Source: Pseudolabrys sp. FHR47
GTDB lineage: Bacteria; Pseudomonadota; Alphaproteobacteria; Rhizobiales; Xanthobacteraceae
Assembly: GCF_005153485.1 (NCBI RefSeq)
Contig: NZ_CP039740.1
Span: forward strand, 1,243,001 to 1,307,000
Length of the DNA: 64,000 nucleotides
Direction of reading: 5' to 3'
Positions 17,258-26,180 of the stretch are shown piece after piece (the first letter of the stretch is position 1; every line of letters starts with the position of its first letter). The notes below the pieces were generated by a model. That model did not search any database. It had not been told where the DNA came from and saw only the letters and a program-made list of their open reading frames with translations. The translations under genes and the position numbers were made by a program.

Positions 17258-18028
17258 TCAGATGGTACGGTAGCCGCCATCGGCCATGACGATGGTGCCG
17301 GTGACATAGGACGACATGTCGGAGGCGAGGAACACCGCCGGCCCGACGATGTCCTCCGGTTTGCCAGCGCGGCCAAGCGGCGTGTGATCGAGAAAGACCT
17401 GCACCACTTCCGGCTTGGTGGCGCGCACCTGGGCGTTGAGCGGCGTCTCGATCAGACCCGGGCCGATGGCGTTGACGCGAACGCCGTCCTTGCCGAGTTC
17501 GGCGGCCAGCGCCTTGGTGAAGCCGAGCACGCCGTGCTTCGAGGTCGTATAGGCCGCCGAATTCGGCGTGCGTACATGCACGAAAGACTGGATCGAGCCG
17601 ATATTGACGATGCGGCCCTTGCTCTCGCGCAGCGCCGGCAGGAAAGCCTGCGTGACATTGAGCATGCCGTTGAGATTGACGGCCATGATGTCCTGCCAGT
17701 CCTTCAGGAACACATCGGCGTCGGCGGCGATCGGATTGCGACGATTGATGCCGGCATTGTTGACCAGAACCGACACCGCGCCGAGCTGCCGCGCGACTTC
17801 CTTCGCGGCGGCGAAGCAGGCCTCGCGCTGGCTGACATCGAGGGGAAGGGCGATGGCCGTCCCGCCATTCGCCTTGATCGCGGCGGCAGTTTTCCCGGCC
17901 GAGTCGCCGTTGATATCGAGCACCGCGACCTTTGCGCCTTCGCGCGCATAGCCGATGGCAATGGCTTCGCCGATACCGGAACCTCCGCCGGTCACGACGG
18001 CGACGCGGTCTTGCAGCAGCCCCGGCAT
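17258..18028 (-). CDS. SDR-family oxidoreductase
   Basis: This 256-residue classical short-chain dehydrogenase has the cofactor motif TGGGSGIGEAIAIG, NNAGINRRN, the catalytic Ser in NIGSIQSF, and YTTSKHG with the catalytic Tyr and Lys. The Asp in AVLDINGDS after the second strand suggests NAD rather than NADP. It opens a two-gene unit with the hydroxyacyl dehydrogenase, so a role in beta-oxidation-like or hydroxy acid catabolism is plausible but not shown. GGGGGAG lies before the ATG. Confidence 0.93.
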   Translation of the reverse strand: MPGLLQDRVAVVTGGGSGIGEAIAIGYAREGAKVAVLDINGDSAGKTAAAIKANGGTAIALPLDVSQREACFAAAKEVARQLGAVSVLVNNAGINRRNPIAADADVFLKDWQDIMAVNLNGMLNVTQAFLPALRESKGRIVNIGSIQSFVHVRTPNSAAYTTSKHGVLGFTKALAAELGKDGVRVNAIGPGLIETPLNAQVRATKPEVVQVFLDHTPLGRAGKPEDIVGPAVFLASDMSSYVTGTIVMADGGYRTI

Positions 18029-18083
18029 TGCGCTCCCCCTTATGTCTTTGGATCGGAGGATAGCGCGGCGAGACGTGCTTCCG

Positions 18084-18692
18084 CTACTGGTGCTGAACGA
18101 TCACCCTGGTGCCGACCGGCACGCGCGAATAGAGGTCCTGAATGTCCTCGTTCACCAACCGGAAGCAGCCAGACGACACGGCCTGGCCGATGGTTTGCGG
18201 TGCATTGGTGCCGTGAATGCGATACACGGTCGAGCCGATGTACAATGCCGCGGCGCCCATCGGATTGCCCGGGCCGCCAGCCATGAACCGCGGCAAATAA
18301 GGCTGGCGCTCGATCATCTCCGGCGGGGGCGTCCAGTCCGGCCATTCGGCCTTGCGCGAGATCTTGTGCACGCCGCCCCACTGGAAGCCATCGCGGCCGA
18401 CGCCGACGCCATAGCGCAGCGCGGTCTGGTTATCCTGCACGAGATAAAGGAAGCGATCGGCCGTGTTGACGATGATCGTGCCCGGCGGATAGTCGCTGCG
18501 ATAGAACACGGGCATGCGGCGGTACTCAGGCGGCAACTCGACATCGCGTCCGGTGTCATCGACGCCCGGAGCAGGCTCCTGCATGGTGATGGGATAGGTG
18601 CGGCCGAAAGACTGACCAAAGGCGGGCAGGGCTGTCACGCTCAGGACGGCGGCTGCGAGGGCAGCGGCGGTCAGTGAGACTATGCGAACCAT
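18084..18692 (-). CDS. L,D-transpeptidase (YkuD family), exported
   Basis: This 202-residue enzyme forms 3-3 peptidoglycan cross-links or attaches proteins to peptidoglycan in the periplasm. It has a signal peptide (SLTAAALAAAVLSVTALPAFGQ). The YkuD catalytic block is HGTNAPQTIGQAVSSGCFRL, with the nucleophilic Cys in SSGCFRL. A paralogue with the same core lies at 39322-40083. GGAAGG supports the start at 18692, and an unlikely 77-codon upstream extension exists. Confidence 0.94.
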   Translation of the reverse strand: MVRIVSLTAAALAAAVLSVTALPAFGQSFGRTYPITMQEPAPGVDDTGRDVELPPEYRRMPVFYRSDYPPGTIIVNTADRFLYLVQDNQTALRYGVGVGRDGFQWGGVHKISRKAEWPDWTPPPEMIERQPYLPRFMAGGPGNPMGAAALYIGSTVYRIHGTNAPQTIGQAVSSGCFRLVNEDIQDLYSRVPVGTRVIVQHQ

Positions 18693-18857
18693 GAGCGGCT
18701 TCCTTCCAGCGAACGGTCTACGACGGCACCATAGCACAATGTGAAGTTGCCAGGTTTGTGACAGCGGACACACCGGGGCGCGTTCTGATGGCGCAAACAG
18801 CCGCATTGACGTATAAAATGTTGCGTCGGCCAAGGTCCGGCGCGAAGGGGCGACGAT

Positions 18858-19265
18858 ATGCGAATTTTCACGATGGTATTGATGTGCGCGCTCGGCATAT
18901 GGACCGGCGGCGCGCTGGCGCAACTGGCTGCCGATATGAAGCTGGAGGACGCCGGGTTCGTCATGCGTTCAGCCAACACCGCGCAGGAACTCGCGCATAT
19001 CAAGAAGCTGCCGACGCGGCGTTTCGTGGCGCGCACCAAGAATGGCCAACGCTACTATCTCTACGCCGATCCCGAGCTGTGCAAATGCGTGTTCGTCGGC
19101 AACGCGATTGCCTTCGAGGCCTATCGCGACATGCGCAAGCGCCTGCCGCAGCCCGACGTCGTTCCAGGCTCCGGCATCAACACGACGGACGTGCTTGCGA
19201 CGGAAATGGATGGCGACGTCTCCGATCTGATCGATGACGGCAACATCCTCGACTGGAAGTTCTAG
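18858..19265 (+). CDS. Exported hypothetical protein with CxC motif
   Basis: This 135-residue protein has a signal peptide (MVLMCALGIWTGGALAQ). The mature domain contains LPTRRFVARTKNGQRYYLYADPE followed by LCKCVFVG, a CxC pair that could bind metal or form a disulfide. The acidic C-terminus ends DDGNILDWKF. I do not recognise the family. The stop overlaps that of the convergent monooxygenase gene. Confidence 0.75.
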   Translation: MRIFTMVLMCALGIWTGGALAQLAADMKLEDAGFVMRSANTAQELAHIKKLPTRRFVARTKNGQRYYLYADPELCKCVFVGNAIAFEAYRDMRKRLPQPDVVPGSGINTTDVLATEMDGDVSDLIDDGNILDWKF

Positions 19266-19588
19266 CCGCCGAACAGCCGGAAGGCCGAGGTGATGCGCAG
19301 CACCTGCACATCCTCCGGCAGTTCGATCAGGAATTCCGGATCGCGCGGCAGATGATGTATTTTGCGTGGATCGGCGCCGGCGTAGCGCGACATCGCCTCG
19401 ATACTCTCCCAATAAGATATGGTGATGAACTCGCTGTCGGTTTCGCGGTCCTCGCGGAACTGTGATACCGCCAGCGCGCGTTCCGACAGAACCTTCACAC
19501 CATTCTCATAGAGATAGGATTCATACTCGTCGGCGCGCTCGCGCCTTGTGCGGCCCCGCCAGATGCGGGCAATGGTCGGTGTCGCCAT
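19262..19588 (-). CDS. Antibiotic biosynthesis monooxygenase (ABM)-domain protein
   Basis: This 108-residue dimeric alpha-beta (ferredoxin-like) protein has the ABM pattern: IARIWRGRTRRERADEYESYL, then FREDRETDSEFITISYWESIEAMSRYAG, then a closing beta-strand. Members include cofactor-free oxygenases and heme-degrading enzymes; the role here is open. GGAGGAG lies four bases before the ATG at 19588 and decides this start over one five codons upstream. Confidence 0.85.
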   Translation of the reverse strand: MATPTIARIWRGRTRRERADEYESYLYENGVKVLSERALAVSQFREDRETDSEFITISYWESIEAMSRYAGADPRKIHHLPRDPEFLIELPEDVQVLRITSAFRLFGG

Positions 19589-19679
19589 CAGACTCCTCCA
19601 CATCGTTGATCGAGCGATTCAGTAACGCTCGTTGCGGAGAAGTGTGCCACGCCGCCGGCAGCGCGGCAGCCGGGAACTA

Positions 19680-19886
19680 CTATGATTTCTTCTTGTCCAA
19701 TTCATCACGCATGGCGATGAGCCGGTCGAGCTCGTCCTGCTGCTCGGCGATGCGGTTCGACGCCCGTTCCTCGTCGGCCGCGCCGGAGAAGGCCGCCGCC
19801 TGTTCCGTCAACTGCCGGATGTTGTCGCGCAGGATGGCGATCCGGTCGTTCAGTTCGTCACGGGACAGGGTCTGTTCGTTCGACAT
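19680..19886 (-). CDS. Short coiled-coil protein
   Basis: This 68-residue, highly charged, almost wholly helical protein (SRDELNDRIAILRDNIRQL and EQQDELDRLIAMRDELDKK) probably forms a coiled coil. No family recognised. GGAGGAACC precedes the ATG. It is a monocistron just left of the promoter region of the FAD monooxygenase. Confidence 0.75.
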   Translation of the reverse strand: MSNEQTLSRDELNDRIAILRDNIRQLTEQAAAFSGAADEERASNRIAEQQDELDRLIAMRDELDKKKS

Positions 19887-20037
19887 CGGTTCCTCCGTAT
19901 TGGCCGCGATTATAGGCCGTATGGCATCCTGTTTGTCACGGCCTCTGGCGGCCTGTCACTCCGGGATTGCCCGGAGGCGCCCCCGGCTTGCCTCATCCCT
20001 CTGGCCCCGTTAAAGAAAACGGAGCTGGGGGAAACCT

Positions 20038-21336
20038 ATGAGTATGCGTGATCGCGTGATTATCGCCGGCGGCGGCATTGGCGGGCTGGCGACGGCCCTG
20101 ACCCTGCACCAGATCGGTGTTCCGTGTGTCGTGTTCGAGGCCGTGCGCGAGATGCGCCCGCTCGGCGTCGGCATCAATATCCAGCCCAATGCCGTGCGCG
20201 AACTCTACGACCTCGGCTTCACGCCTGCCGATCTCGACCGCGTCGGCGTGCCGTCCAAGGAGTGGGCGCTGGTCGGCCTCAATGGCAACGACATCTACTC
20301 CGAACCGCGCGGGCTCGGCGCCGGCTACAAGTGGCCGCAGTACTCCGTCCACCGCGGCCTGTTCCACATGATGCTGTACGACGCCGTGATCGCCCGGCTT
20401 GGCCGCGACGCGGTCCGGCTCGGCAGCCGTGTCAACGGTTATCGCAAGACCGCCGATGGCGTGATCGCGTCGATCGAGCATCCGGATGGCTCGACCGAAG
20501 ACGTGCAAGGCGCGCTGCTGATCGCCGCCGACGGCATTCACTCCGCCATTCGCGCGCAGATGCATCCCAAGCAGCCGCCGATCCACTGGGGCGGCGCGGT
20601 GATGTGGCGCGGCACCACGAAAGGCAAACCGATCCGCTCGGGCGCGTCGTTCGTCGGCCTTGGCACGCATCGCGAGCGCGTGGTGTTTTATCCGATCTCG
20701 CATCCCGATCCGCAGACGGGGCTGGCGACCATCAACTGGATCGCCGAAGTGACCCTGGACAACAGTGACGGCTGGAAGCAGGCCGGCTGGTTCCGTCAGG
20801 TCGAGATCTCCGATTTCGCGCATCACTTCGACGGCTGGGTATGGGACTGGCTCGACGTGCCGGCGATGATCGCGCAGGCCGACTGCGCTTTTGAAAATCC
20901 GATGATCGACCGCGATCCGGTCGATACCTGGCAGGATGGGCCCGTGGCACTGCTCGGCGATTCCGCGCATGCGATGTATCCGACCGGCTCCAACGGCGCC
21001 AGCCAGGCCATCATCGACGCGCGCATTCTGGGCGCCTGCATGATCGAACACGGCGCGACGCCGCAGGCGCTCGCCGCCTATGACAAGACTTTGTGCGGGC
21101 CGATTTCGCAGCTCATTCTGCGCAATCGCGGCGCCGGGCCGTTCGGTCTGCTCAATCTGGTCGACGAACGCTGCGGCGGCACCTTCGACAATATCGACGA
21201 CGTCATTGCGCCAAAGGAGCGCGCCGACTTCATGGCCGGCTACAAGGCCGCGGCCGGTTTCGCTGTCGAGAAGCTCAACGCCGCGCCGCCGACCATCGCG
21301 CCGGGCGCGCAGGCGCGGAGCACCGAAGAAGTCTGA
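20038..21336 (+). CDS. FAD-dependent monooxygenase (aromatic hydroxylase type)
   Basis: This 432-residue flavoprotein has the dinucleotide motif VIIAGGGIGGLATALTL, the PNAVREL segment, a central DGIHSAIRAQ motif (the DG box) and LLGDSAHAMYPTGSNGASQAI, which contains the GD motif for FAD ribityl binding. It resembles class A flavoprotein hydroxylases such as PhzS and salicylate hydroxylase. A LysE exporter 36 bases downstream may share the transcript. The substrate cannot be read from the sequence. Confidence 0.92.
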   Translation: MSMRDRVIIAGGGIGGLATALTLHQIGVPCVVFEAVREMRPLGVGINIQPNAVRELYDLGFTPADLDRVGVPSKEWALVGLNGNDIYSEPRGLGAGYKWPQYSVHRGLFHMMLYDAVIARLGRDAVRLGSRVNGYRKTADGVIASIEHPDGSTEDVQGALLIAADGIHSAIRAQMHPKQPPIHWGGAVMWRGTTKGKPIRSGASFVGLGTHRERVVFYPISHPDPQTGLATINWIAEVTLDNSDGWKQAGWFRQVEISDFAHHFDGWVWDWLDVPAMIAQADCAFENPMIDRDPVDTWQDGPVALLGDSAHAMYPTGSNGASQAIIDARILGACMIEHGATPQALAAYDKTLCGPISQLILRNRGAGPFGLLNLVDERCGGTFDNIDDVIAPKERADFMAGYKAAAGFAVEKLNAAPPTIAPGAQARSTEEV

Positions 21337-21372
21337 GCGCGCAGGCAGCGCGCGAACGGGGAGACGCACCGC

Positions 21373-22011
21373 ATGTCCTCCTATCTCTGGCCGCTCGCGG
21401 GCCTCGCGCTCGCCAATCTGCTCGGCATTATCAGTCCGGGACCGGCGTTTCTGATGGTGAGCCGCGCCGCCGCCGGCCGTAGTCTCGGCATAGGCGTCGC
21501 GCTTGGCGCAGGCGTCGCGGTTGCCGCGACGATGTGGGCCGCCGCGGCGTGCTTCGGCATCGCGCTTTTGATGACGCAGTTTGTCTCCGTGTATGGGCTG
21601 ATCCAGATTGCCGGTGGTGCGTATCTGATCTGGCTCGGCATCAGCGCATGGCGTCACAGCCGCGACCCCATGCCGGCGGTGCAGTCCGCTGCGGCGCCCG
21701 CTTCGCGCGACGGCATTGCGCGCGCGGTGCTGACCGGCGCCTGGCTCAGCCTGGGCAATCCGAAGATCATCATTTTCTTCTCCAGCATTTTCGTCGCGCT
21801 GCTGCCGCATGATGCGCCGGTGTGGGTGCGGCTGGTCGCGGTGGCCATTGTCGGCGTGCAGGAAGTGTCGTGGTACACGATCGTCGCTTTCGTGTTCTCG
21901 CGGCCGAAAGTGCAGGTGGCCTATGCGCGCGCCCGCACCTGGATCGAGCGCGCGCTCGGGACGGTGCTGATCGGCCTCGGCACGCGGATTCTGGTGGCGG
22001 TGAGGTTGTAG
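21373..22011 (+). CDS. LysE-family translocator
   Basis: This 212-residue inner-membrane protein has about six helices. The LysE/RhtB signatures are LLGIISPGPAFLMVSRAAAGR, then GAYLIWLGISAWRH, then LSLGNPKIIIFFSSIFVALLP. Family members export amino acids or similar metabolites. GGGGAG lies upstream of the ATG, and it follows the monooxygenase closely, so the two may act on one compound. Confidence 0.93.
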   Translation: MSSYLWPLAGLALANLLGIISPGPAFLMVSRAAAGRSLGIGVALGAGVAVAATMWAAAACFGIALLMTQFVSVYGLIQIAGGAYLIWLGISAWRHSRDPMPAVQSAAAPASRDGIARAVLTGAWLSLGNPKIIIFFSSIFVALLPHDAPVWVRLVAVAIVGVQEVSWYTIVAFVFSRPKVQVAYARARTWIERALGTVLIGLGTRILVAVRL

Positions 22012-22026
22012 GGGCCTTCTTTTCTT

Positions 22027-22050
22027 ACCCTCCCCCTCCCAGGGGAGGGT
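22027..22050. repeat. GC-rich hairpin repeat, ACCCTCCCC...GGGGAGGGT
   Basis: A perfect 9-bp stem with a 6-base loop, flanked by TTCTT and a matching purine side. It sits just after the lysE-type gene. It belongs by form to the same class as the hairpins at 42868 and 43271. Confidence 0.6.
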
Positions 22051-22123
22051 GAAAGAAGCCCACAACGGAACCCGCGACTGCTCCGGCCGTTCTCATCCCG
22101 ACCCAAGCGAAGGGATTGTCATA

Positions 22124-22297
22124 ATGGGATTTGAAGGCGGCCTGCTTGGCCTGATCATTCTGGCGGCCGACATCTGGGCCATTGTCCAGATCATGAAGAG
22201 CAGCCAGACTAGCGGCTCCAAGCTGTTCTGGATTCTGCTGATCCTGCTGCTGCCGGTGCTCGGCCTGCTGATCTGGCTGCTGGCGGGACGCCGCTAA
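22124..22297 (+). CDS. Small PLDc_N-type membrane protein
   Basis: This 57-residue protein has two hydrophobic helices, GLLGLIILAADIWAIVQIMKSS and the SKLFWILLILLLPVLGLLIW segment followed by LLAGRR. This is the phospholipase-D N-terminal (PLDc_N) hairpin seen as stand-alone small proteins. AAGGGA precedes the ATG at 22124. Function unknown; it probably inserts as a helical hairpin in the inner membrane. Confidence 0.8.
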   Translation: MGFEGGLLGLIILAADIWAIVQIMKSSQTSGSKLFWILLILLLPVLGLLIWLLAGRR

Positions 22298-22306
22298 GGC
22301 GCCGCC

Positions 22307-22573
22307 TCAGCGGCCGCGGCCGGCCTCGATCTGGCAGGCGAGATGCAGCGGCGGATAGAGCCTCTCCATCTCGGTCTGATCGACATCGCGATTGTCGTCG
22401 AACTGCTCGTGCATGCAGGTGCAATACTTCACCTTGCTTTCGGTCGTGCCGCGCTCGTTCCTGAGCCGGTCGGCGCAAGCTTCGATCCAGGCGAGATCGG
22501 CATCGCCTAGCGATGCCGCCAGCACGGGCGCGCCGATCAGGAGAACGAGAGTAAGGATCGCGGCACGCGTCAT
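22307..22573 (-). CDS. Small exported Cys-containing protein
   Basis: This 88-residue protein has a signal peptide (AAILTLVLLIGAPVLAAS) and four Cys (EACADRL, KYCTCMHEQ, HLACQIEAG) that could give two disulfides in the periplasm. It resembles the many short periplasmic proteins of this clade without a named family. It starts 4 bases after the stop of the cupin gene, so the two are probably cotranscribed, cupin first. Confidence 0.7.
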   Translation of the reverse strand: MTRAAILTLVLLIGAPVLAASLGDADLAWIEACADRLRNERGTTESKVKYCTCMHEQFDDNRDVDQTEMERLYPPLHLACQIEAGRGR

Positions 22574-22577
22574 CTCG

Positions 22578-23015
22578 TCAACGCTCGGCAATGACGTCGC
22601 TGGCGCCGGCGGCGCCCATATAAACGGCGAGGATGCGCACGGGCACCGTGCCGGTGTTGACGCCGGCATGGGTGACGGCCATCGCCTCCATCAAGGCATC
22701 GCCGGCGCGATAGATGCGCTTGCCCTTGTCGCCGTAGTCGACCGTCAATTCGCCGTCGAGGATGTAGGCGAACATGGGTACGCCGTGGCGGTGGGCGATG
22801 GTGCGCCCGCCCGGTGCCAGCGTGACGATCGACGCGGTGACGCGGGCATCGCCCGACGGATAGCGAATGGTCTCGCCGACCACGGTCTGGCCAGTCGAGA
22901 GCAACGGCACGGCGGGATAGGACGGCGCGGAATCGGCTCGGGCGCCGGCGGCAGGCGCGAGCAGAACAAGACTGCAAGCAAGACCGCAAGCAGGAGCGAG
23001 GCGGTGAAGGTGCAT
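22578..23015 (-). CDS. Exported cupin-domain protein
   Basis: This 145-residue protein has a signal peptide (APACGLACSLVLLAPAAGARA) and one conserved cupin barrel. GGRTIAHRHGVPMFAYILDGEL holds the two His and the following strand, and the second motif region has DALMEAMAVTHAGVN. Periplasmic cupins of this sort are mostly uncharacterised. The start at 23015 (ATG) is preferred to a TTG eight codons upstream. Confidence 0.87.
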   Translation of the reverse strand: MHLHRLAPACGLACSLVLLAPAAGARADSAPSYPAVPLLSTGQTVVGETIRYPSGDARVTASIVTLAPGGRTIAHRHGVPMFAYILDGELTVDYGDKGKRIYRAGDALMEAMAVTHAGVNTGTVPVRILAVYMGAAGASDVIAER

Positions 23016-23078
23016 GACGGACCGATGGGTGCGAGGCAACGAGACGACTCGGAGCCTAACACAGGTCCATTGCGGCGC

Positions 23079-23339
23079 TCAGCGCTCCTGTTCTCTGGCG
23101 CGCCGCGCCAGCTGCTGCACCCGCGTCTCGAGCGCGCGCAGCCGGGTCTCGGCCTTGAAGGCGCGCTCGCGCCAGTAGCGCGCATCGGCCTGAGCGCGGG
23201 CGATGGCCTCGTCGCCGTTCTCCAGACGCAGTCGGCGCGGCGCGTATTTCAAAACGTCTGCGGTGGCGCCGAGCAGGCGATGATTGACGGCATTCTGCGG
23301 TGGCGGAACAGGATCGGTCAGGTCGGAGAAGAACGACAA
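23079..23339 (-). CDS. Hypothetical coiled-coil protein, TTG start
   Basis: This 86-residue protein has a charged helical second half (NGDEAIARAQADARYWRERAF and beyond) that should form a coiled coil. GAGGAG lies nine bases before a TTG at 23339, the only well-placed ribosome site; the frame itself stays open upstream to 23510 but with Arg/Pro-rich, unlikely sequence. Function unknown. Confidence 0.5.
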   Translation of the reverse strand: MSFFSDLTDPVPPPQNAVNHRLLGATADVLKYAPRRLRLENGDEAIARAQADARYWRERAFKAETRLRALETRVQQLARRAREQER

Positions 23340-23587
23340 AGGCGAGGGCTCCTCGTTAGGCCGGTGCGGTGGCACAAGAACGCGGCGTAACGACGAGGGT
23401 TCCCTCCGACCGGGGCGACAATGGGCCGGCGGCGTGGCAAAGCCAAGGCAGCCGCTCGCGACATGCAGACCGGCCGTGCGGCTTGAACAAACATGCGGAT
23501 TGTTGCGCAAGGCAGGCGATGATGCGGAACGGACACAAGGCGATGTCGTTAGCGCACGGGGCTGGCTGAATTAACGGAGAAAGCCCC

Positions 23588-24031
23588 ATGGCAAAGTTCA
23601 ATATGCGTACCGTCGCCACCGCGCTGACCGCCGCGACGCTCGTCGCCATCATGATCCCCGCATCGGCCAACGCCGCCGGTCGCTATCACGAGCGTATTTC
23701 CGCGCAGGATGCGCGTTATGTTCGCGCCGCCTATGCCGCGGAGCCCCGTTATGAGGCGCGCCGCGCTCGTGTGGCCGAGCGCAACTACCGTTACGCTCCC
23801 GAGCCGGTTTATGCGGCATCGCCGTTCCCGTCCGAGCCGTTGCTCTATCCGATCGGCGGCGCGGTGATCGGCGCCATCATCGGTGCGGCGGTGTGTCCGC
23901 CGTGCTCGATCGCCGGCTCGGCGCTGACCTCGGGCGGTGGCGCGCTGGTCGGTGCTGGCATCGGCGCCGTCGGCGGCACGTTGGTCGGCGTCGCCGTGAC
24001 GCAGCCGCAGGAACGCTATGTGAGGTTCTAG
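23588..24031 (+). CDS. Exported glycine-zipper protein
   Basis: This 147-residue protein has a signal peptide (ATLVAIMIPASANAAG) and an Arg/Tyr-rich middle (YEARRARVAERNYRY). The C-terminal glycine-zipper pair is IGGAVIGAIIGAAVCPPC and GGGALVGAGIGAVGGTLVGVA. Glycine zippers insert in or oligomerise at membranes. A second zipper protein lies at 36037-36345. GGAGA precedes the ATG. Confidence 0.8.
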   Translation: MAKFNMRTVATALTAATLVAIMIPASANAAGRYHERISAQDARYVRAAYAAEPRYEARRARVAERNYRYAPEPVYAASPFPSEPLLYPIGGAVIGAIIGAAVCPPCSIAGSALTSGGGALVGAGIGAVGGTLVGVAVTQPQERYVRF

Positions 24032-24108
24032 GCGCCGTAGAGAGCTTGAGGCAACATCGAGCGGAAGGCCGGGATGCAAGAGCGTCCCGGCCTTTTCGTT
24101 TCCGGCGG

Positions 24109-25050
24109 CTAGATGCGCGCGCCCCGGTTATAGGCGTCGATGAGCTGATTGTAATCGCGAAGCAGCCGCGGCGGCGAACCTTCGACCATCCAGCCCGAGC
24201 CGGCGCCGCTGAGCATCATGCGGTCGCCGGTCGAGTAAGGCGTCTTGTCGCGAATGCGGCGCATGAGCTGCTTGGCCGTGGTGAGGAACGATTTGGCGTT
24301 GGACACGAACATCGAGCCGATCTTGTCGGGCCCGGCGGCGGAGGCGAAGGGCTCGGTGGCGATGACGATTGCCTCGAACTCACTGAGAGCCGAGGTGATC
24401 GCCGCGAGATCCGGCTTGTCGGCGGTCTCGGCGCGCAGCACGCGCTTGGCGTTGATCATCAGCGCCTCGACGTGGTAGCGCGCCTTCTTGCCTTCGGCCT
24501 GCTCGATAGCGGCGAGCTTTTCCAGCGCGCGCTTGTCGTTGATGGCTTCGACATTGGCGCGCAGGCTCTTGTCGGCGGCGGCGAAAGCGTCCCAGGCCGC
24601 GACGAGGCGCGGATGCAGCGCCTTGCCCTTGGCCATCTTGTCATCCTTGTAGTTCTCCTGGTCGTAATAATCGTCGGCTTCCTTGAGGAGCGGCTCAAGC
24701 TTGCTTACCGCATCGGCATAGGCCGCGGCGGCGGCCTCCAGCTCGGCATCGCGCGGCGCCAGCGCATTGGCCTTCTCGACATTCCGGCGGCAATCGGAGG
24801 TGTCGTAGATGGTATAGGTGCCGTAGATGATGCGCTCCTTGCCCGTCGGGCCGTTCTTGCCCTTGACCCAGCTGAAGTAGCGATCGCGCGAGGCGTAGCT
24901 GCGCTCCGACAGCCGGTTGATGCAGCCGACATAGGCATTCATCTTCTCGACGCTCGCCTTGTCGGTGTTGGGTGTCGTCTGGGCGGACGCGACGAGCGAT
25001 GTCGCGACGACGCCCATAATCGCGAGCAGGAATGGGGAATGGAGTTTCAT
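24109..25050 (-). CDS. DUF3829 (YiiG-like) exported protein
   Basis: This 313-residue helical protein has a signal peptide ending ATSLVASAQ and the family's N-terminal pattern KMNAYVGCINRLSERSY. A helical DUF3829 body follows, with YYDQENYKDDKMAKGKALHP in the middle and LLRDYNQLIDAYNR at the end. The family is periplasmic or a lipoprotein in enterobacteria and has no known function. The frame is open about 90 codons upstream, but the signal peptide fixes the start at 25050. Confidence 0.85.
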   Translation of the reverse strand: MKLHSPFLLAIMGVVATSLVASAQTTPNTDKASVEKMNAYVGCINRLSERSYASRDRYFSWVKGKNGPTGKERIIYGTYTIYDTSDCRRNVEKANALAPRDAELEAAAAAYADAVSKLEPLLKEADDYYDQENYKDDKMAKGKALHPRLVAAWDAFAAADKSLRANVEAINDKRALEKLAAIEQAEGKKARYHVEALMINAKRVLRAETADKPDLAAITSALSEFEAIVIATEPFASAAGPDKIGSMFVSNAKSFLTTAKQLMRRIRDKTPYSTGDRMMLSGAGSGWMVEGSPPRLLRDYNQLIDAYNRGARI

Positions 25051-25151
25051 GGCGGACCCCCGGGTTGGACCAGCATAACAAATGCTAGCGCGCCGGCGGC
25101 GCGCCACTGTGACGGGGGTCACATGTGAGCCGGTTCCCGCCCCTTCGGCCG

Positions 25152-25439
25152 CTAGTTCCAGCGCGGATTGGTGATCAGGATCAGGACGATGAACAGCGCG
25201 TAGACGACCGCGGGCACGGCGAGGATCATGAGCACCGCGGCGGCAGCGCGGCGATAGCCTTTGGCCTGCAGGGCCCAGCCGCCGCCGATGATCGCGGCGA
25301 TGCCGGCGAGCAGCACGAACCACAATCCGCCGTTGAACGACGACACCGAGCCGTCGGCCAGACCGATAACGAAGAAATAGAAGACGACCAGCGCGGCGAG
25401 CGCATCGATGCCGAGCAGCGTGCGGATGAAGATGGTCAT
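25152..25439 (-). CDS. Small multi-pass membrane protein
   Basis: This 95-residue protein has three predicted transmembrane helices: LLGIDALAALVVFYFFVIGL, LWFVLLAGIAAIIGGGWAL and the AAAAVLMILAVPAVVYALFI segment. No family recognised. GGGGG lies upstream of the ATG. It is a stand-alone gene between the DUF3829 and GNAT genes, all on the minus strand. Confidence 0.75.
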   Translation of the reverse strand: MTIFIRTLLGIDALAALVVFYFFVIGLADGSVSSFNGGLWFVLLAGIAAIIGGGWALQAKGYRRAAAAVLMILAVPAVVYALFIVLILITNPRWN

Positions 25440-25520
25440 GATCGCCCCCGATTTGACGGGCGCGACGTTAGGCCGGGCGCGGGGCTAAGTCGAGATCGCC
25501 GCGCAGGATCATCTGTCCGG

Positions 25521-26027
25521 CTAGGCCGGCGGCCGATCGCTCAGGCTCAGGCGATAAAACCGCGTATCGACCGCCATGCGCGGAAACTCCGGCGGCAGCG
25601 TTTCCGGCTCGACGCGGGCAAAGCCGTTCTTCTCGTAGAAGCGGTGCGCCGCCAGGAATTTGTCGGTGGTGCCGAGGAAGATGTCGCGCACGCCGCGCGA
25701 AGCGGCGTCGTCGAGGAGGCGTGTCAGCAGCGCCTGCGCCACGCCATGCTTGCTGCCGCGATAGGGCGCGGCGACGAACATCTTGCGCAGCGCGCCGCGC
25801 GCGGCGCCGATGTCCTTGAGCCCGATGGTGCCGACGACGCGGCCATCCGCCTCCGCGACCAGGAAGTCGCCGAGACCGGTCTGATAGAAAGACGGAATCG
25901 CGCGCAGGTCCGGCTGGTCGTCGGCGGTGATGGCGACGCCGAACTCCTCGCGCTGAATGGGCAGGATGACATCGATGACGGCCTGTTCGTCGGCCGGCGC
26001 GAAGCGGCGAATGCGGAGAGAACTCAT
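25521..26027 (-). CDS. GNAT-family N-acetyltransferase
   Basis: This 168-residue protein has the GNAT fold: motif A in KMFVAAPYRGSKHGVAQALL (the R/Q-x-x-G-x-A acetyl-CoA loop with the loop-helix boundary) and motif B in IFLGTTDKFLAAHRFYEKNGFARV. The acceptor is unknown. The C-terminus FYRLSLSD resembles small-molecule acetyltransferases. Confidence 0.92.
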   Translation of the reverse strand: MSSLRIRRFAPADEQAVIDVILPIQREEFGVAITADDQPDLRAIPSFYQTGLGDFLVAEADGRVVGTIGLKDIGAARGALRKMFVAAPYRGSKHGVAQALLTRLLDDAASRGVRDIFLGTTDKFLAAHRFYEKNGFARVEPETLPPEFPRMAVDTRFYRLSLSDRPPA

Positions 26028-26180
26028 GGGGATTGGTCCGTGGGGGAGGGCGTGGCGAGTCGGACGGCGTGGATAGCACTGCGGGGCGGGCCGCGGAAAG
26101 GCGGCAGTGCCGGCGCAGCCCGCGCCGCCGACGAGGGAATGGGAAGGAGCCGGAGGCTCAGACCCCGGGATGGGTTTCCG

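Noticed and set aside
19993..22065. 690-codon minus-strand open frame opposite the monooxygenase and LysE genes
   Set aside because: It covers two convincing plus-strand genes and their gap, and its sequence is Arg/His/Gly-rich without any domain.
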